A DNA stretch of 64,000 nt from Ignavibacteria bacterium UBA7675 (lineage in GTDB: Bacteria; Bacteroidota; Ignavibacteria; Kapaibacteriales; UB7675), in contig DLHF01000071.1 in assembly GCA_002483085.1 (NCBI GenBank), forward strand, positions 38,836 to 102,835, in the 5' to 3' direction. The notes under the pieces are model-generated. The model made no database searches. It saw nothing but the letters and a program-made list of their open reading frames with translations, and was not told the DNA's origin. Shown here one piece after another: positions 53,296 to 62,722 of the stretch. Every line of letters begins with the position of its first letter. The first letter of the stretch is position 1. Made by a program: the position numbers and the translations under genes.

Positions 53296-56200
53296 CTACC
53301 GCACCACCAAGAGCGTGCGCGTTGCAGTATGGCCTGCGGCTGTAAGTGTGCAAAAGTACACACCCGATGGCACATCGCCAGCTTCAAGTGCAAAGCTATA
53401 CCGACCGGCTGCGAGAAAACCCCGGTGCAGAACAAGTATTTCCCTGCCAAAGGCATCTCGCACGATAAGCTCGGTATGCCCAGCAATGGCAAGCACAACG
53501 GGTATAGTCGTCCGAACACCAAAAGGATTGGGATAGTTTTGCCCGAGCATGGTATTGGAAGCGCCGTCTTCCGCCACGCCAACAGCAATCGACACAACAA
53601 CGGTATCCGACGTATCGGCTCCGCATTCGCCGCGCACCACACAGTAGTATTTGCCCACCGAAGCCGCGTCGAGCATCACATTTGTGTACTTCTTCTGCGT
53701 AGCTCCGGCCACAGGTTCACCCTCGAAATACCACTGATAGCTCAATGTCCCGGCGCCTGTGGCAGCAACTTCGAGCGTAAAGTCGCGTCCGAGCGTCCCG
53801 GCTATATCTTCTGGCTGCACAACGACTTCCGTGGATTGCTTCATCGATATGGCAGCTTTTTCGGAGGTAGCCGAGCCACAGCCATTGGACACAACACATT
53901 CGTATTCTCCTGCACTCAGGGCATTCACAGCCGGAATCACATAGCGCGGTTCATCGGCATTGGGAAGAGTCTGGCCATTGTACATCCAGCGGTATTGCAA
54001 AGGGCCGGTGCCAGACGCCGCTACTTCTACCACTGCCGGAGCGCCCTCGCATACGGCAATCGACACAGGCTTGGCAGTAATAGACGGCAGAACATCTACA
54101 CGCAGAGTTGTATTGTTTGAGTAGGTACTCGCCCCACCTGGCTGCACAGTGATCCGAACATTGTAGTTGGTAGCAGCTTCGGCAGCCGACACATCCGCAA
54201 TGTGCAGCACAGGCGAGTGCACACCACTGTACTTGCCGCCTTCGGTCAGCAGAGTATTGCCACGGCGCCACTGATACGAGAGCGAAGCGCCCTCAACATC
54301 CGTAGAAGCCATAATAGAAAATTCGATATTCCCGCCCTGGCACACAGCCACTGCCTGCGGTTGCGAAGCGATGCTAATACCCGGCACATTGATATTCAGC
54401 GCAGCAAAATCCGAAGTATCAGTGCCACATGTTCCCGTAGCGATCACATAGTACGCGTTGTCGACATCGCCGGGCTGCACATTGGTAATCGTCAGTTGTG
54501 GTGTTTTTGTGCCGGAGAAGCGCCCTACATCCTGAAGCGCCGTACCTCCCTTATACCACTGGTACACTACCACTCCCGACACTTCGACAACCACACTGAA
54601 CTGCACAGACTCCTCTACAACAACAGTCTGCGAAACGGGCTGGGCAACAACGCGTGGCGCTGTAATCACTGTAAGCACAGCAGCGGCGCCAGCTATTTCG
54701 CCACACACATTGGAATACACGGGCCTGTAGCGCGCCTGATGTTGCGTAAGGCGGATATCCGAAAGCTGAAACGTATTGCCAACCGCACCGGCGACATCGA
54801 CCCATGTGCTACCACCATCAAAACTCGACTGCCACTTTACTGAGGGCGCCGGGCTACCCATCGCCGAGGCAGTAAAAATTGCCTGGCCGTCGACACAGGC
54901 GGTCGTGCTCACAGGCTGCACAACGACTTCCGGTTGGGTATGCACCGTAAGAAGCGCCGATCCCGAGACAACCGAACCACAAGTATTTGTAAGTACAGCG
55001 CGGAACAACGCGTTGTCCAGCGACCTGTCGACACCTGTCACCGTCAGCACTGCCGAGGTAGACTGTGGCACATCGTTCCAGCTCGTACCGCCAGTAAGGC
55101 TTGTCTGCCATTGTACTGTGGGCTGCGGCAAGCCGATGACGCCGACTTGGAGCAGCGCCGTCGCCCCCTCGCAAACAGCGACAGGCTGTGGCTGAAGCGT
55201 TACGCCTGGCTTTGTAAGCAACCAGAGAGCTGCGGCTTCGGATGTCGCCGAGCCACACGAATTTGTAAGCACTGCTCTGTAAGTCGACCCATTTTGCTGT
55301 GGCTGGACAGTAGCAAGCTGTAACACAACGGAGGTCTGCCCCGGCATATTCTGCCACTGTGCCGTATTACTCGCACGCATCTGCCACTGTACGGATGGTG
55401 CAGGCACACCGCCTATATCCACGCGATAAGTCACCGTCTCGCCCGTGCAGGTAATCACTTCCTGCGGCTGCGACGCCACCACTGGCGCAGTATTCACAGA
55501 AAGGGTTATCGTATTGGTCGTAAGTGCTTGTGTACAAAGGTTTGAAAGTATTGCTCGATATTTCATACCATTCATCGAAGCCGTCACATTGGGCAGCGTG
55601 AGCATCACAGTGTTTTGTCCGGAAACAACCGTCCAGTTGGAGCCATCAGTGCTTTGCTGCCACACGACAGCAGGCCCGGGCGACCCGGTTGCGCTTACGA
55701 TCACGGTCGCAGTTGTCCCTTCGCACGCCGTTATGTTTTGCGGTTGTGCTGTGATCTGTACTACCGATCCGACAGTAAGCGTAGCTGGATTGCTGGCTAC
55801 CGTTCCGCAGGCATTCGAGAACACAGCTCGGTACAAGCGGCCATTCATCGCCAGTGTCACCGTAGGCAAGGTAAGAGTAGTAGCGGATCCACCGGGAACA
55901 CTCGTCCAGTTGGAGCCATCAGTGCTCGTTTGCCACTCCACAGCGGGCGTAGGAGTTCCAGCCGCAGAAGCTGTAAGCACAACAGTCGACCCACTGCATG
56001 CCATTTGGCTCGCCGGGTGCTGTGTAAGAGCGGGAATAGCTTGCACTGTAAGCTGGGCATTGTTGGATAGTACATTCTGTCCGCAGGAGTTCGAGAGCAC
56101 GGCGCGGTACAGATTGCCATTGAGCGGCATCTGGACATTATCAAGCAGGAGCATCGAGGTCGTTGCACCCAGAATATCCAACCAAGTAGAACCACCATTC

Positions 56201-57897
56201 GTGCTTACTTGCCACTGTATCGAGGGTGCAGGAATACCGGATAGCTGGAAGGAAAAGCTGGCAACTCCGCCACTGCACACCGTCTGTGATGCAATCTGCG
56301 ACTGGAACGTCGGTGCGTCGTTTACTGTAAGCACAGCAATATTACTTATCATTTCGCCTGAGCATGCACTTGTGTACTTTACGCGGTAGCGCATGCCGCT
56401 CATCGAGGGCTGGACATTGGCAAGCACAAGCGTAGCACCTGTGCCACCTGCCACATTTTGCCATGTCGTACCAGCATCAGTGCTCACCTGCCATTGAATA
56501 GAAGGCGTAGGCGAACCCGTTCCCGCCGACACCAGCGTAACGGTAGCGCCTTTGCAAACAGTTTGCGACGAAGGCTGTGTCGTAATAGCTCCCGGTATCT
56601 GAATGCTAAAGGTGTTGTCGCTAAGGTCGCTGAGCGAAGCCCGCGCCGGATCGCTTATTTTCATGCGAAATGTACCGGCAATGGCAGGTATGGTCCAGCT
56701 ATACGTTCCTGTCGTAGCCGAGAGGCTACCCGCCACGCTGACCGGCGCCCCCGTTTCGGGCACTAATTCGAGTTTCACGCGCTGCACATTGTTGCTCGCC
56801 CACTGCACCTGATGCACTGTACCGGAGCAAAAAGTCTGTCCGCTATTGGGCGAAGTAAGCGCAAGCGATACATTCGGGGCTTCGATGGAAAACGAGCCAT
56901 TGGCCGTTACTTCGTCTGCGGCAGTCCAATTGGACACCGAGCGCCGCGTGCGAAGCAGCGTTGTGCCCGACACCGTCTGCCAGGAAGGTGCGATATCGAA
57001 GAGCGACACCGGAGAAGAAACGCCCGACACCGAAATAGTGGCGATGCGCGTGCCGTTTAGAATCGATGAAATTGCCTGAATTTTGCTGTCGAAATCCGCT
57101 TGTGTAGGCGTGGACGGCGAGGTAATAGTAAGCGTCAGCGTCGTGCCCTGCACTTGAGTTGCATAGGTGTAGTAGTCGGTAAGGCGGGTTGTGCCGCGCG
57201 ATACCACCGCAGCAACTGGCGAAGAGAATTTCGAGGTGTTCAGCCCGATCTTCAGCGTGCTGTTGCCGAGATAAAAAGGCTGCCCATTTGTTTTTTTGAT
57301 AAATACATCAAATGTGTACTGCTGGTCGTCGAGCGCCTGATTGCGTAGCACAACATCGAACACCGGGCCGAGATAGATGTCTGAAGGGGTCGTAAATGTA
57401 GAATTGGTAATAGGCAAGCTGCTGCCCGATTGCGGATCCCAGCGGAACATCTGCGAGGAAAAAGTTGGGCTCCACACTAATCCGGCCAGCCCTGTGAAGG
57501 TCGTAATGCCGCTTATGGTAATAGTGCCGATTTTTGTTCCGTTCCCACTGGACGAAGGCTGCACCGTCGTTGTCGCCGAGGGAAAACCGCCAAAGACTAT
57601 ATCTACGCCAAAAGTCTTCGGCGTGGTATTGTACGACGATACGCTTGAGCTGTAGGGTGAAGGCAGGCTCAGGGCAAACGACACCGACGGCGAGGTAAAT
57701 TTGCTATCGTCGTACCGCACATAAAAAGAGCAGTCAACTAAGTAGATGGCCGTGCTACCTGTATTTTTGATATAGAGGTCGGCAGTGAGCTGGTTGCCCG
57801 ACACCTCGGGGTTTTGCAGAGATACGGTTGCGCTCTGCCCAAAGACAGAAACTATACACAGGCAAAGCAGGACAGCACAGAGCGTAGCAATTCTCAT
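53296..57897 (-). CDS. Giant surface protein with eleven Ig-like repeats and T9SS sorting domain
   Basis: 1533 residues. Signal peptide MRIATLCAVLLCLCIVSVFG. Two cohesin-like beta domains at about 21-330 (QLTADLYIKNTGSTAIYL, QYTFDVFIKKTNGQPFYLG), one GBS-type domain (SPNSGQTFCSGTVHQVQWAS), then eleven Ig-like domains of about 85-90 residues beginning near 440. Each starts with a phrase such as ITTQPSSQTVCKGATVTL, LTQHPASQMACSGSTVVL or ITAQPQNITACEGTTATV, with the Cys pair and core W typical of Ig folds. Repeats 8 and 11 lack the first Cys. The last 80 residues are a T9SS sorting domain (QNYPNPFGVRTTIPVVL to TRTLLVVR). It should form a long surface fibre, probably adhesive. It is 123 bases from mutL on the same strand, behind a terminator. 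Confidence 0.9.
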   Translation of the reverse strand: MRIATLCAVLLCLCIVSVFGQSATVSLQNPEVSGNQLTADLYIKNTGSTAIYLVDCSFYVRYDDSKFTSPSVSFALSLPSPYSSSVSSYNTTPKTFGVDIVFGGFPSATTTVQPSSSGNGTKIGTITISGITTFTGLAGLVWSPTFSSQMFRWDPQSGSSLPITNSTFTTPSDIYLGPVFDVVLRNQALDDQQYTFDVFIKKTNGQPFYLGNSTLKIGLNTSKFSSPVAAVVSRGTTRLTDYYTYATQVQGTTLTLTITSPSTPTQADFDSKIQAISSILNGTRIATISVSGVSSPVSLFDIAPSWQTVSGTTLLRTRRSVSNWTAADEVTANGSFSIEAPNVSLALTSPNSGQTFCSGTVHQVQWASNNVQRVKLELVPETGAPVSVAGSLSATTGTYSWTIPAIAGTFRMKISDPARASLSDLSDNTFSIQIPGAITTQPSSQTVCKGATVTLVSAGTGSPTPSIQWQVSTDAGTTWQNVAGGTGATLVLANVQPSMSGMRYRVKYTSACSGEMISNIAVLTVNDAPTFQSQIASQTVCSGGVASFSFQLSGIPAPSIQWQVSTNGGSTWLDILGATTSMLLLDNVQMPLNGNLYRAVLSNSCGQNVLSNNAQLTVQAIPALTQHPASQMACSGSTVVLTASAAGTPTPAVEWQTSTDGSNWTSVPGGSATTLTLPTVTLAMNGRLYRAVFSNACGTVASNPATLTVGSVVQITAQPQNITACEGTTATVIVSATGSPGPAVVWQQSTDGSNWTVVSGQNTVMLTLPNVTASMNGMKYRAILSNLCTQALTTNTITLSVNTAPVVASQPQEVITCTGETVTYRVDIGGVPAPSVQWQMRASNTAQWQNMPGQTSVVLQLATVQPQQNGSTYRAVLTNSCGSATSEAAALWLLTKPGVTLQPQPVAVCEGATALLQVGVIGLPQPTVQWQTSLTGGTSWNDVPQSTSAVLTVTGVDRSLDNALFRAVLTNTCGSVVSGSALLTVHTQPEVVVQPVSTTACVDGQAIFTASAMGSPAPSVKWQSSFDGGSTWVDVAGAVGNTFQLSDIRLTQHQARYRPVYSNVCGEIAGAAAVLTVITAPRVVAQPVSQTVVVEESVQFSVVVEVSGVVVYQWYKGGTALQDVGRFSGTKTPQLTITNVQPGDVDNAYYVIATGTCGTDTSDFAALNINVPGISIASQPQAVAVCQGGNIEFSIMASTDVEGASLSYQWRRGNTLLTEGGKYSGVHSPVLHIADVSAAEAATNYNVRITVQPGGASTYSNNTTLRVDVLPSITAKPVSIAVCEGAPAVVEVAASGTGPLQYRWMYNGQTLPNADEPRYVIPAVNALSAGEYECVVSNGCGSATSEKAAISMKQSTEVVVQPEDIAGTLGRDFTLEVAATGAGTLSYQWYFEGEPVAGATQKKYTNVMLDAASVGKYYCVVRGECGADTSDTVVVSIAVGVAEDGASNTMLGQNYPNPFGVRTTIPVVLAIAGHTELIVRDAFGREILVLHRGFLAAGRYSFALEAGDVPSGVYFCTLTAAGHTATRTLLVVR

Positions 57898-57928
57898 GGC
57901 GTATTGTCAAATTGGGTCTACACAATAT

Positions 57929-57963
57929 AAAAAGCCGTTCGCGCATTACCACCAGCAACGGCC
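57929..57963 (-). terminator. Terminator after mutL
   Basis: On the minus strand GCCGTT pairs with AACGGC, followed by TTTTT. It is 58 bases past the mutL stop and before the Ig-repeat gene. Confidence 0.7.
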
Positions 57964-58020
57964 TAACTACTTTAAAATCAGAATCCTACCTCGCTCTATC
58001 TCCTATTGAGAAGCAGCCGA

Positions 58021-59937
58021 CTACGACGTTCTTCCGAACCGGCGGTCGAGCTCCTGTAGCGGAAATTCAATGACCACTGGGCGACCATGCGGGCACACAT
58101 ATGGCAGCGATGTAGCATAGAGGTCTTCCACGAGTTGGCGCATTTCAGCAACAGAAAGCATATCGCCTGTCTTAATAGATGCACGGCACGCAAACGACGC
58201 AGCGAGGTTGTCGCGGGCATCGGTATTACGCACTTGTTCGTACTCGCGGTACTGCTCAAGAATTTCGCGCAGAGCAGCTTCTTCCTGCCCTGTCCTTACA
58301 TCCACTGGCACAGCCGAAATCTCCGCTTTACCGTCGTCGTGCTGCTCGAATTTGAACCCGAGCTTTTGCAGTTCGTCGTCGAGCTCTTTTATCAGAATAC
58401 GCTCCGACGTGTTGAGCTCTAACGACACCGGGAAGAGCAGTGTCTGGGAATACGGCAGCCCTTCGGTAATCACTTTCAGCGCACGTTCATACAAAATGCG
58501 TTCATGAGCAACGTGCTGGTCGATAATCGCCAGCCCCCGGTTGGTTTGCGTAATAATATATTTTCTGTGAAGCTGCCAGAAGAATTTTGCTCCGGCCTGC
58601 TGTCCCGGCTGCGAAGGCATATCCGGCAAGCGCGGCTGCTCTGCCACAGGCGGCTGTGCTGTTGGCGTACCGATCTCGGGCGTACCTGTGCCAAAGAGGG
58701 CTTCGTAGGCAGTCATTCCGCGTTTTGTAAACGATGGTTTATCGTCGAAAGAACGCTGCGCCGGGGTATCGTCGTGCTCCGAGCGCGGGAAAGGCGTGCG
58801 AGTAGATTTCTCGTCGAGAATTTCGCCCGTCAGCCGGTTTACCAACATGCTTTCGGCGGGCTTGCCCGGTTCGTTGAATGCCATGCGCTCAAATGGCGAC
58901 TGTGCAGTCTGGCTGCGAAACTGCGCCTGCGGAGTAAGATCGTGCGCCTGTAATGCCGCAGTAGCTGCCTGCTTCAGTACATTGTACACTATGCGGTCGT
59001 CGTCGAACTTTACTTCGTGCTTTTGCGGGTGCACGTTGACATCTACTCGCTCGGCGTCGAGCTCCATAAACAGCACATAGGGCGGATATTCACCGCTGTC
59101 AATAAGGTGTTCATAGGACGAAAACACAGCATGGCTGAGCTGCTTGCTGGAAATAGTACGACCGTTCATGTACAAGAACTGCTCGGCCTTTGTCTTTTGT
59201 GCAAAGCTCGGCTGGCCGATAAACCCCGTCACTTTTACAACATCGTTCTCCGCCTGCGCTGGCAGCAGCGAATCGGCAAAGCGCTCGCCGAGTAGGTTCG
59301 ATAGGCGCGTCCGCAGGTCGGATGGATGGACATCATACACTAATGTATCGTCGTCGTAAAACACAAATCGTATGTCTGGGTTGCCAATGGCAAAGCGCAG
59401 CATCGTGTCGGATATATGCCGGAACTCCGTAAGATCGGAGCGCAGAAACTTGCGGCGCGCTGGCACATTATAAAACAGATTTTTCACGAGCACCTGCGTA
59501 CCTTTATCCAGCGTGCACGGTTCTACGACTGGCTCAGACAGCGGCTGCGATATGAGTTTCCAGCCTACTTCATCTTGCTCGCGGCGGGTGCGTATCTCTA
59601 TCTGCGCTACCGAAGCTATGGACGCAAGCGCTTCGCCGCGAAAACCAAGTGTCATAATGCGCTGTAGGTCTTCGGCAGTCCGTATCTTGCTTGTCGCATG
59701 CCGTTTACAGGCGAGAAGCAGATCGGCCTGGCTCATACCCCGGCCATTGTCGATGATGTGAAGGAGCTGTTTTCCAGCGCCGCGCACGACAGCAATAATA
59801 GTATCAGCCCCGGCATCCAAGGCATTTTCGACTAATTCTTTGATAACAGATTCCGGACGCTGCACTACCTCGCCCGCCGCTATCTGATTTGCTATGAAGT
59901 CCGGCAGTATGCGGATTTCGCTTTCACTCAATTCCAT
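58021..59937 (-). CDS. mutL: DNA mismatch repair protein MutL (endonuclease type)
   Basis: 638 residues. The N-terminal GHKL ATPase has IRILPDFIANQIAAGEVVQR, ENALDAGADTI, IDNGRGMSQADLLLACKRHA, TLGFRGEALASIASVA and NLFYNVPARRKFLRS. A variable linker (about 345-450) leads to the C-terminal dimerization/endonuclease domain. It carries the metal motif in IIDQHVAHERILYERAL (usual DQHA(X)2E(X)4E, here DQHV), ACRASIKTGDML and CPHGRPVVIEF, so it is expected to nick DNA, unlike the E. coli protein. It couples MutS mismatch recognition to strand removal. AAAGG lies seven bases before ATG 59937. It is divergent from the glycosyltransferase. Confidence 0.96.
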   Translation of the reverse strand: MELSESEIRILPDFIANQIAAGEVVQRPESVIKELVENALDAGADTIIAVVRGAGKQLLHIIDNGRGMSQADLLLACKRHATSKIRTAEDLQRIMTLGFRGEALASIASVAQIEIRTRREQDEVGWKLISQPLSEPVVEPCTLDKGTQVLVKNLFYNVPARRKFLRSDLTEFRHISDTMLRFAIGNPDIRFVFYDDDTLVYDVHPSDLRTRLSNLLGERFADSLLPAQAENDVVKVTGFIGQPSFAQKTKAEQFLYMNGRTISSKQLSHAVFSSYEHLIDSGEYPPYVLFMELDAERVDVNVHPQKHEVKFDDDRIVYNVLKQAATAALQAHDLTPQAQFRSQTAQSPFERMAFNEPGKPAESMLVNRLTGEILDEKSTRTPFPRSEHDDTPAQRSFDDKPSFTKRGMTAYEALFGTGTPEIGTPTAQPPVAEQPRLPDMPSQPGQQAGAKFFWQLHRKYIITQTNRGLAIIDQHVAHERILYERALKVITEGLPYSQTLLFPVSLELNTSERILIKELDDELQKLGFKFEQHDDGKAEISAVPVDVRTGQEEAALREILEQYREYEQVRNTDARDNLAASFACRASIKTGDMLSVAEMRQLVEDLYATSLPYVCPHGRPVVIEFPLQELDRRFGRTS

Positions 59938-60159
59938 AGAACCTTTGGGAACACCCGTATATGTAGTTGTTTTTCAACGTATTAGAGCCTACGATCTCAC
60001 TTGGGAATACACTGCCGCACATCGCATAGCACACGGCATGCACACGCTGCGCTTTAAACGGGCAAGCACCCCAGACATTACATCCCCGCAAGATACAACG
60101 CAACGACCAGAGTTTCAATGGCCGTGTAGTTGCCAGAACTATTCATTGACCAGCGGTGA

Positions 60160-60230
60160 GGGTTGAACACCACGAGGCGGCAGTGCTGCGCGGTGCGAAG
60201 ACCCGACGCCGGAGCAAAGACTGAAGCGCA
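60160..60230 (-). repeat. Interspersed intergenic repeat, short copy I
   Basis: In the 331-base divergent gap between mutL and the glycosyltransferase. Read on the minus strand it has GCTCCGGCGTCGGGTC, TTCGCACCGCGCAGCA, CTGCCGCCTCGTGGTGT, matching the core and second box but not the long tail. The rest of the gap shows no gene. Confidence 0.65.
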
Positions 60231-60268
60231 TCAATAATAATTCCATCCGGCATGCGTATATTCGGGCT

Positions 60269-61432
60269 ATGCCTACAATACCTGTGCTCCTGTTGATCTA
60301 TCAATGCTGTATAGCTCTTGCCCTGCTGGGCATGGCGGCCATGACGCTGTACAACCTGCGGCGGCTTACCAAAGTACCTCTCCGCACCAGTACCCTGGCC
60401 AATGCGCCTTTTGTATCGGTATTAGTGCCAGCCCGAAACGAAGAGCGCAGCATCCGCGCCTGTGTAGAGTCGCTGCTCCGCCAAGCGTATGAGCACTGCG
60501 AAGTCGTCGTACTCAACGACAACTCCACCGATGCAACGGGCGACATCCTGCACGACCTGTTGGTGCAATTCCCGCACAGATTGCGAATCATCAACGGGGC
60601 GGAACTACCCGAAGGCTGGGTAGGCAAGAACTGGGCGTGCCACCAGTTGTACGAGGCTGCTGGCGGCAACATCCTGCTCTTTACCGACGCTGATACAGTC
60701 CACAAACCCGAGATGCTGGCCTCTACTATAGCGCTGATGAACGAGCGCTCGCTTGGCTGCTTATCGGTAATTCCACACGAGATTATGGACACAACTGCCG
60801 AGCGCATGATCCTGCCATTTGTCCATATCTCTTTCCTCGCTTACTTTCCCATCGGCGCAATAATGACCGAGGCCCGGCTACCTGTGGGCGCTGCCAACGG
60901 CCAGTTTATGATGTTTCGGCGCGATATCTACGACCATATAGGCGGGCATAAAGCGTTGAAAAACAACATTGTTGAAGATATCTTCTTCGCGCGGCGGCTG
61001 AAGTCGTTTGGCCACTCGGTATTTGTCGCCGACGCCTCGCACCTTGTCGATTGCCGGATGTACACATCCTTCAGCGAAGTCTTTGCGGGGTTCTCCAAGA
61101 ATTTGTATCCTGCGATGTCGGCGCGCCCGGCAGTACTAGCATTGTACCTATTGATGAACACCTCGCTATTTGCAGCTCCATTAGTGTTTCTTCTGGCGGC
61201 TATAGCGAGCGGCTTCTACACACCTGCGTTCTTTTTCCTACCGCTTGTGCAGCTTCTGCTTGCGGCGGGCATACGACTGATGATTGCCCGGAGGTTCCGC
61301 ATGCCGCTTGTACAATGCCTTTTCCATCCCCCGGCAGCTCTTCTCAATATGGCAATCACCATAAATTCCGTACTTTGGTACTACTCGCCCAGCGGAATGC
61401 AATGGAAAGGACGGCAATACAAAAAAACCTGA
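60269..61432 (+). CDS. Membrane-associated family 2 glycosyltransferase
   Basis: 387 residues. An N-terminal membrane helix (VLLLIYQCCIALALLGMAAM) is followed by a GT-A catalytic domain: VSVLVPARNEERSIRACVES, VVVLNDNSTDATGDIL, the ELPEGWVGKNWACHQL loop, the DXD-like LLFTDADTVHKPEML, and VGAANGQFMMFRRDIYDHI with the downstream NNIVEDIFFARR. The C-terminus has three or four membrane helices (LYLLMNTSLFAAPLVFLLA and following). The PEGWVGKNWAC phrase resembles the CrtQ-like and hopanoid-associated glycosyltransferases; the acceptor is unknown. It stands alone. A terminator overlaps the stop codon. Confidence 0.85.
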   Translation: MPTIPVLLLIYQCCIALALLGMAAMTLYNLRRLTKVPLRTSTLANAPFVSVLVPARNEERSIRACVESLLRQAYEHCEVVVLNDNSTDATGDILHDLLVQFPHRLRIINGAELPEGWVGKNWACHQLYEAAGGNILLFTDADTVHKPEMLASTIALMNERSLGCLSVIPHEIMDTTAERMILPFVHISFLAYFPIGAIMTEARLPVGAANGQFMMFRRDIYDHIGGHKALKNNIVEDIFFARRLKSFGHSVFVADASHLVDCRMYTSFSEVFAGFSKNLYPAMSARPAVLALYLLMNTSLFAAPLVFLLAAIASGFYTPAFFFLPLVQLLLAAGIRLMIARRFRMPLVQCLFHPPAALLNMAITINSVLWYYSPSGMQWKGRQYKKT

Positions 61433-61457
61433 ATTTTACGTATTTTTCAGGGTTTTT
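61422..61457 (+). terminator. Terminator overlapping the glycosyltransferase stop
   Basis: AAAAACCTGAA and TTCAGGGTTTTT form a stem that includes the final lysine codons and the TGA stop of the glycosyltransferase. Confidence 0.7.
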
Positions 61458-61570
61458 ACATCTCAGCGAAGAGCAACTGCATTATCTGTTTTTCAAAACC
61501 TCACAGAATCCCACAGTTTCTCAACAATGTTGGTACCATAGTGGTACCACGTTTGATTGATAGTACATCA

Positions 61571-61921
61571 CTACTGTCCGGTTAACTTCAGTGAGAGTTT
61601 CTGCAAGGTTCTATTTATCATAGACTTACAGGAGAAAAAAGATTTTCCGATTTGAATTTGCCTCAAATTGCAAGACTGACCAGTTTCCCATTATTCATCA
61701 GTCGGTATGCAAGAAGGCAAATATGTATTTACGCAACTGATGCCGCTTGTTTGCAGATACGAGTTTAACAAATGCGTCAAGCAATATTGCGGCAACTATC
61801 GTATCAAAAGCTTTAGCTGCTGGGATCAATTTTTAGCGATGAGCTTTGGCCAGATTACTCATAGAGAGTCATTGCGAGACATCGTTCTGTGCCCGAATGC
61901 ACAAAAGACGAAGCTCTATCA
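61571..61921 (+). mobile_element. Remnant of an IS4-family (DUF4372) insertion sequence
   Basis: From ATG 61707 about 72 codons match the N-terminus of DUF4372-type IS4 transposases: QLMPLVCRYEFNKCVKQY, KSFSCWDQFLAMSFGQITHR, ESLRDIVLCPNAQKTKLY. The homology stops abruptly near 61921, where the membrane-protein gene begins on the other strand, so the catalytic DDE domain is lost. CTACTGTCCGGTTAAC at 61571-61586 resembles the left inverted repeat of such elements, but no right end remains. It marks past transposition at the edge of the Rhs region. Confidence 0.7.
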
Positions 61922-61935
61922 ATCCATTATTGCTA

Positions 61936-62409
61936 TTAATTTCCTCTAATTCGGGTCTGCTTTGCTCTACGGAATCGCAGCTTTACATACTCGATAATAC
62001 TAATAATGACTAATACCATAGCCGTTACACTGACCTGTCTTCCATAGCCCTGTAGAAATGATAGTTCAAGAACAAACAACAGAGCAACCGGAATTAAAAG
62101 AACACTGATCAGAGAGAATAATAGCCCCCAATCGCCTATTTTCATAGTATCCTGACTTTTGATTACCCGAATGAGTAGACGGATAACATCTACATATGTC
62201 GACTTTACAAAAATCAGAGAAAGTAAAAGTATAAGGATAATACTAAACAGACCAGAATGAACACCGGCATCTTTATCTATAAGTGCCCAGATTATCATAA
62301 ACAGCATTGCCGATAATTCAATCCCCCCTATCTGAAACATCTCTTTATCTGTTCGCAGTGCAGATAATGGATCATTTGATTGCTCTGTGATTCTGTTTTT
62401 GCGCTTCAC
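61936..62409 (-). CDS. Small four-helix membrane protein, partner of an Rhs tail (copy 1)
   Basis: 157 residues from a GTG at 62409. Four hydrophobic helices: GIELSAMLFMIIWALI, LFSIILILLLSLIFV, LFSLISVLLIPVALLFVLEL and VSVTAMVLVIISIIEYV. It is a clear paralogue of the gene at 62723-63190: both have an RTDKE box before the first helix, GDWG/GDIG before the third, LSFLQGYG/LSFIQSYG after it, and end EYVKLRFR/EYVKIRHR. The family is not one I recognise. An Rhs C-terminal tail remnant ends 2 bases before the start, as in the other copy. An immunity or toxin-partner role is suggested by position only. Confidence 0.75.
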   Translation of the reverse strand: MKRKNRITEQSNDPLSALRTDKEMFQIGGIELSAMLFMIIWALIDKDAGVHSGLFSIILILLLSLIFVKSTYVDVIRLLIRVIKSQDTMKIGDWGLLFSLISVLLIPVALLFVLELSFLQGYGRQVSVTAMVLVIISIIEYVKLRFRRAKQTRIRGN

Positions 62410-62591
62410 GTTTACTCTACTGTTTCGCGTTTTGGCTTTTCAGTTTCGTTTACCGTATCAACTACTTTTGAGGTTGATTCTTGCCCAACTTCATTAATTG
62501 TATTGGCTACAGGGCCATCTCCGTAGCCTTCAGCCGCTTTTTTTTTGCCTTCTTTGCAGTTCCTGCTGAGCTTTTCTCTGACGCCTTTTTA
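62410..62591 (-). pseudogene. Degraded duplicate of an Rhs C-terminal tail
   Basis: On the minus strand this stretch matches the last 60 codons of the Rhs gene that ends at 63193. AAEGYGDGPVAN here corresponds to AAEGYADGPIAN there, and KPKRETVE corresponds to PSKRETGD. The final 44 codons are in one frame ending in TAA at 62414-62412. Upstream, short indels near an A-run break the frame, and homology stops around 62591. It has no start and no Rhs core, so it is a displaced tail. The stop is 2 bases before the GTG of the membrane-protein gene. Confidence 0.75.
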
Positions 62592-62675
62592 ATACATGGA
62601 GATCAAAATATGGATTCAAAAAACAGTGATTTTTAGGTACGTTATCCGGTCATTTTAGGAGGCAATGTGAAAAGG

Positions 62676-62702
62676 GAGCCGGGAGGGATAAGCTCCCGGC
62701 TC
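62676..62702 (-). terminator. Terminator after the second Rhs-tail/membrane-protein module
   Basis: GAGCCGGGAG pairs perfectly with CTCCCGGCTC over a 7-base loop, followed on the minus strand by CCTTTTC. It lies 20 bases past the stop of the 62723-63190 gene and separates the two duplicated modules. Confidence 0.85.
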
Positions 62703-62722
62703 TCATATCAGAGTTTGTCAAC

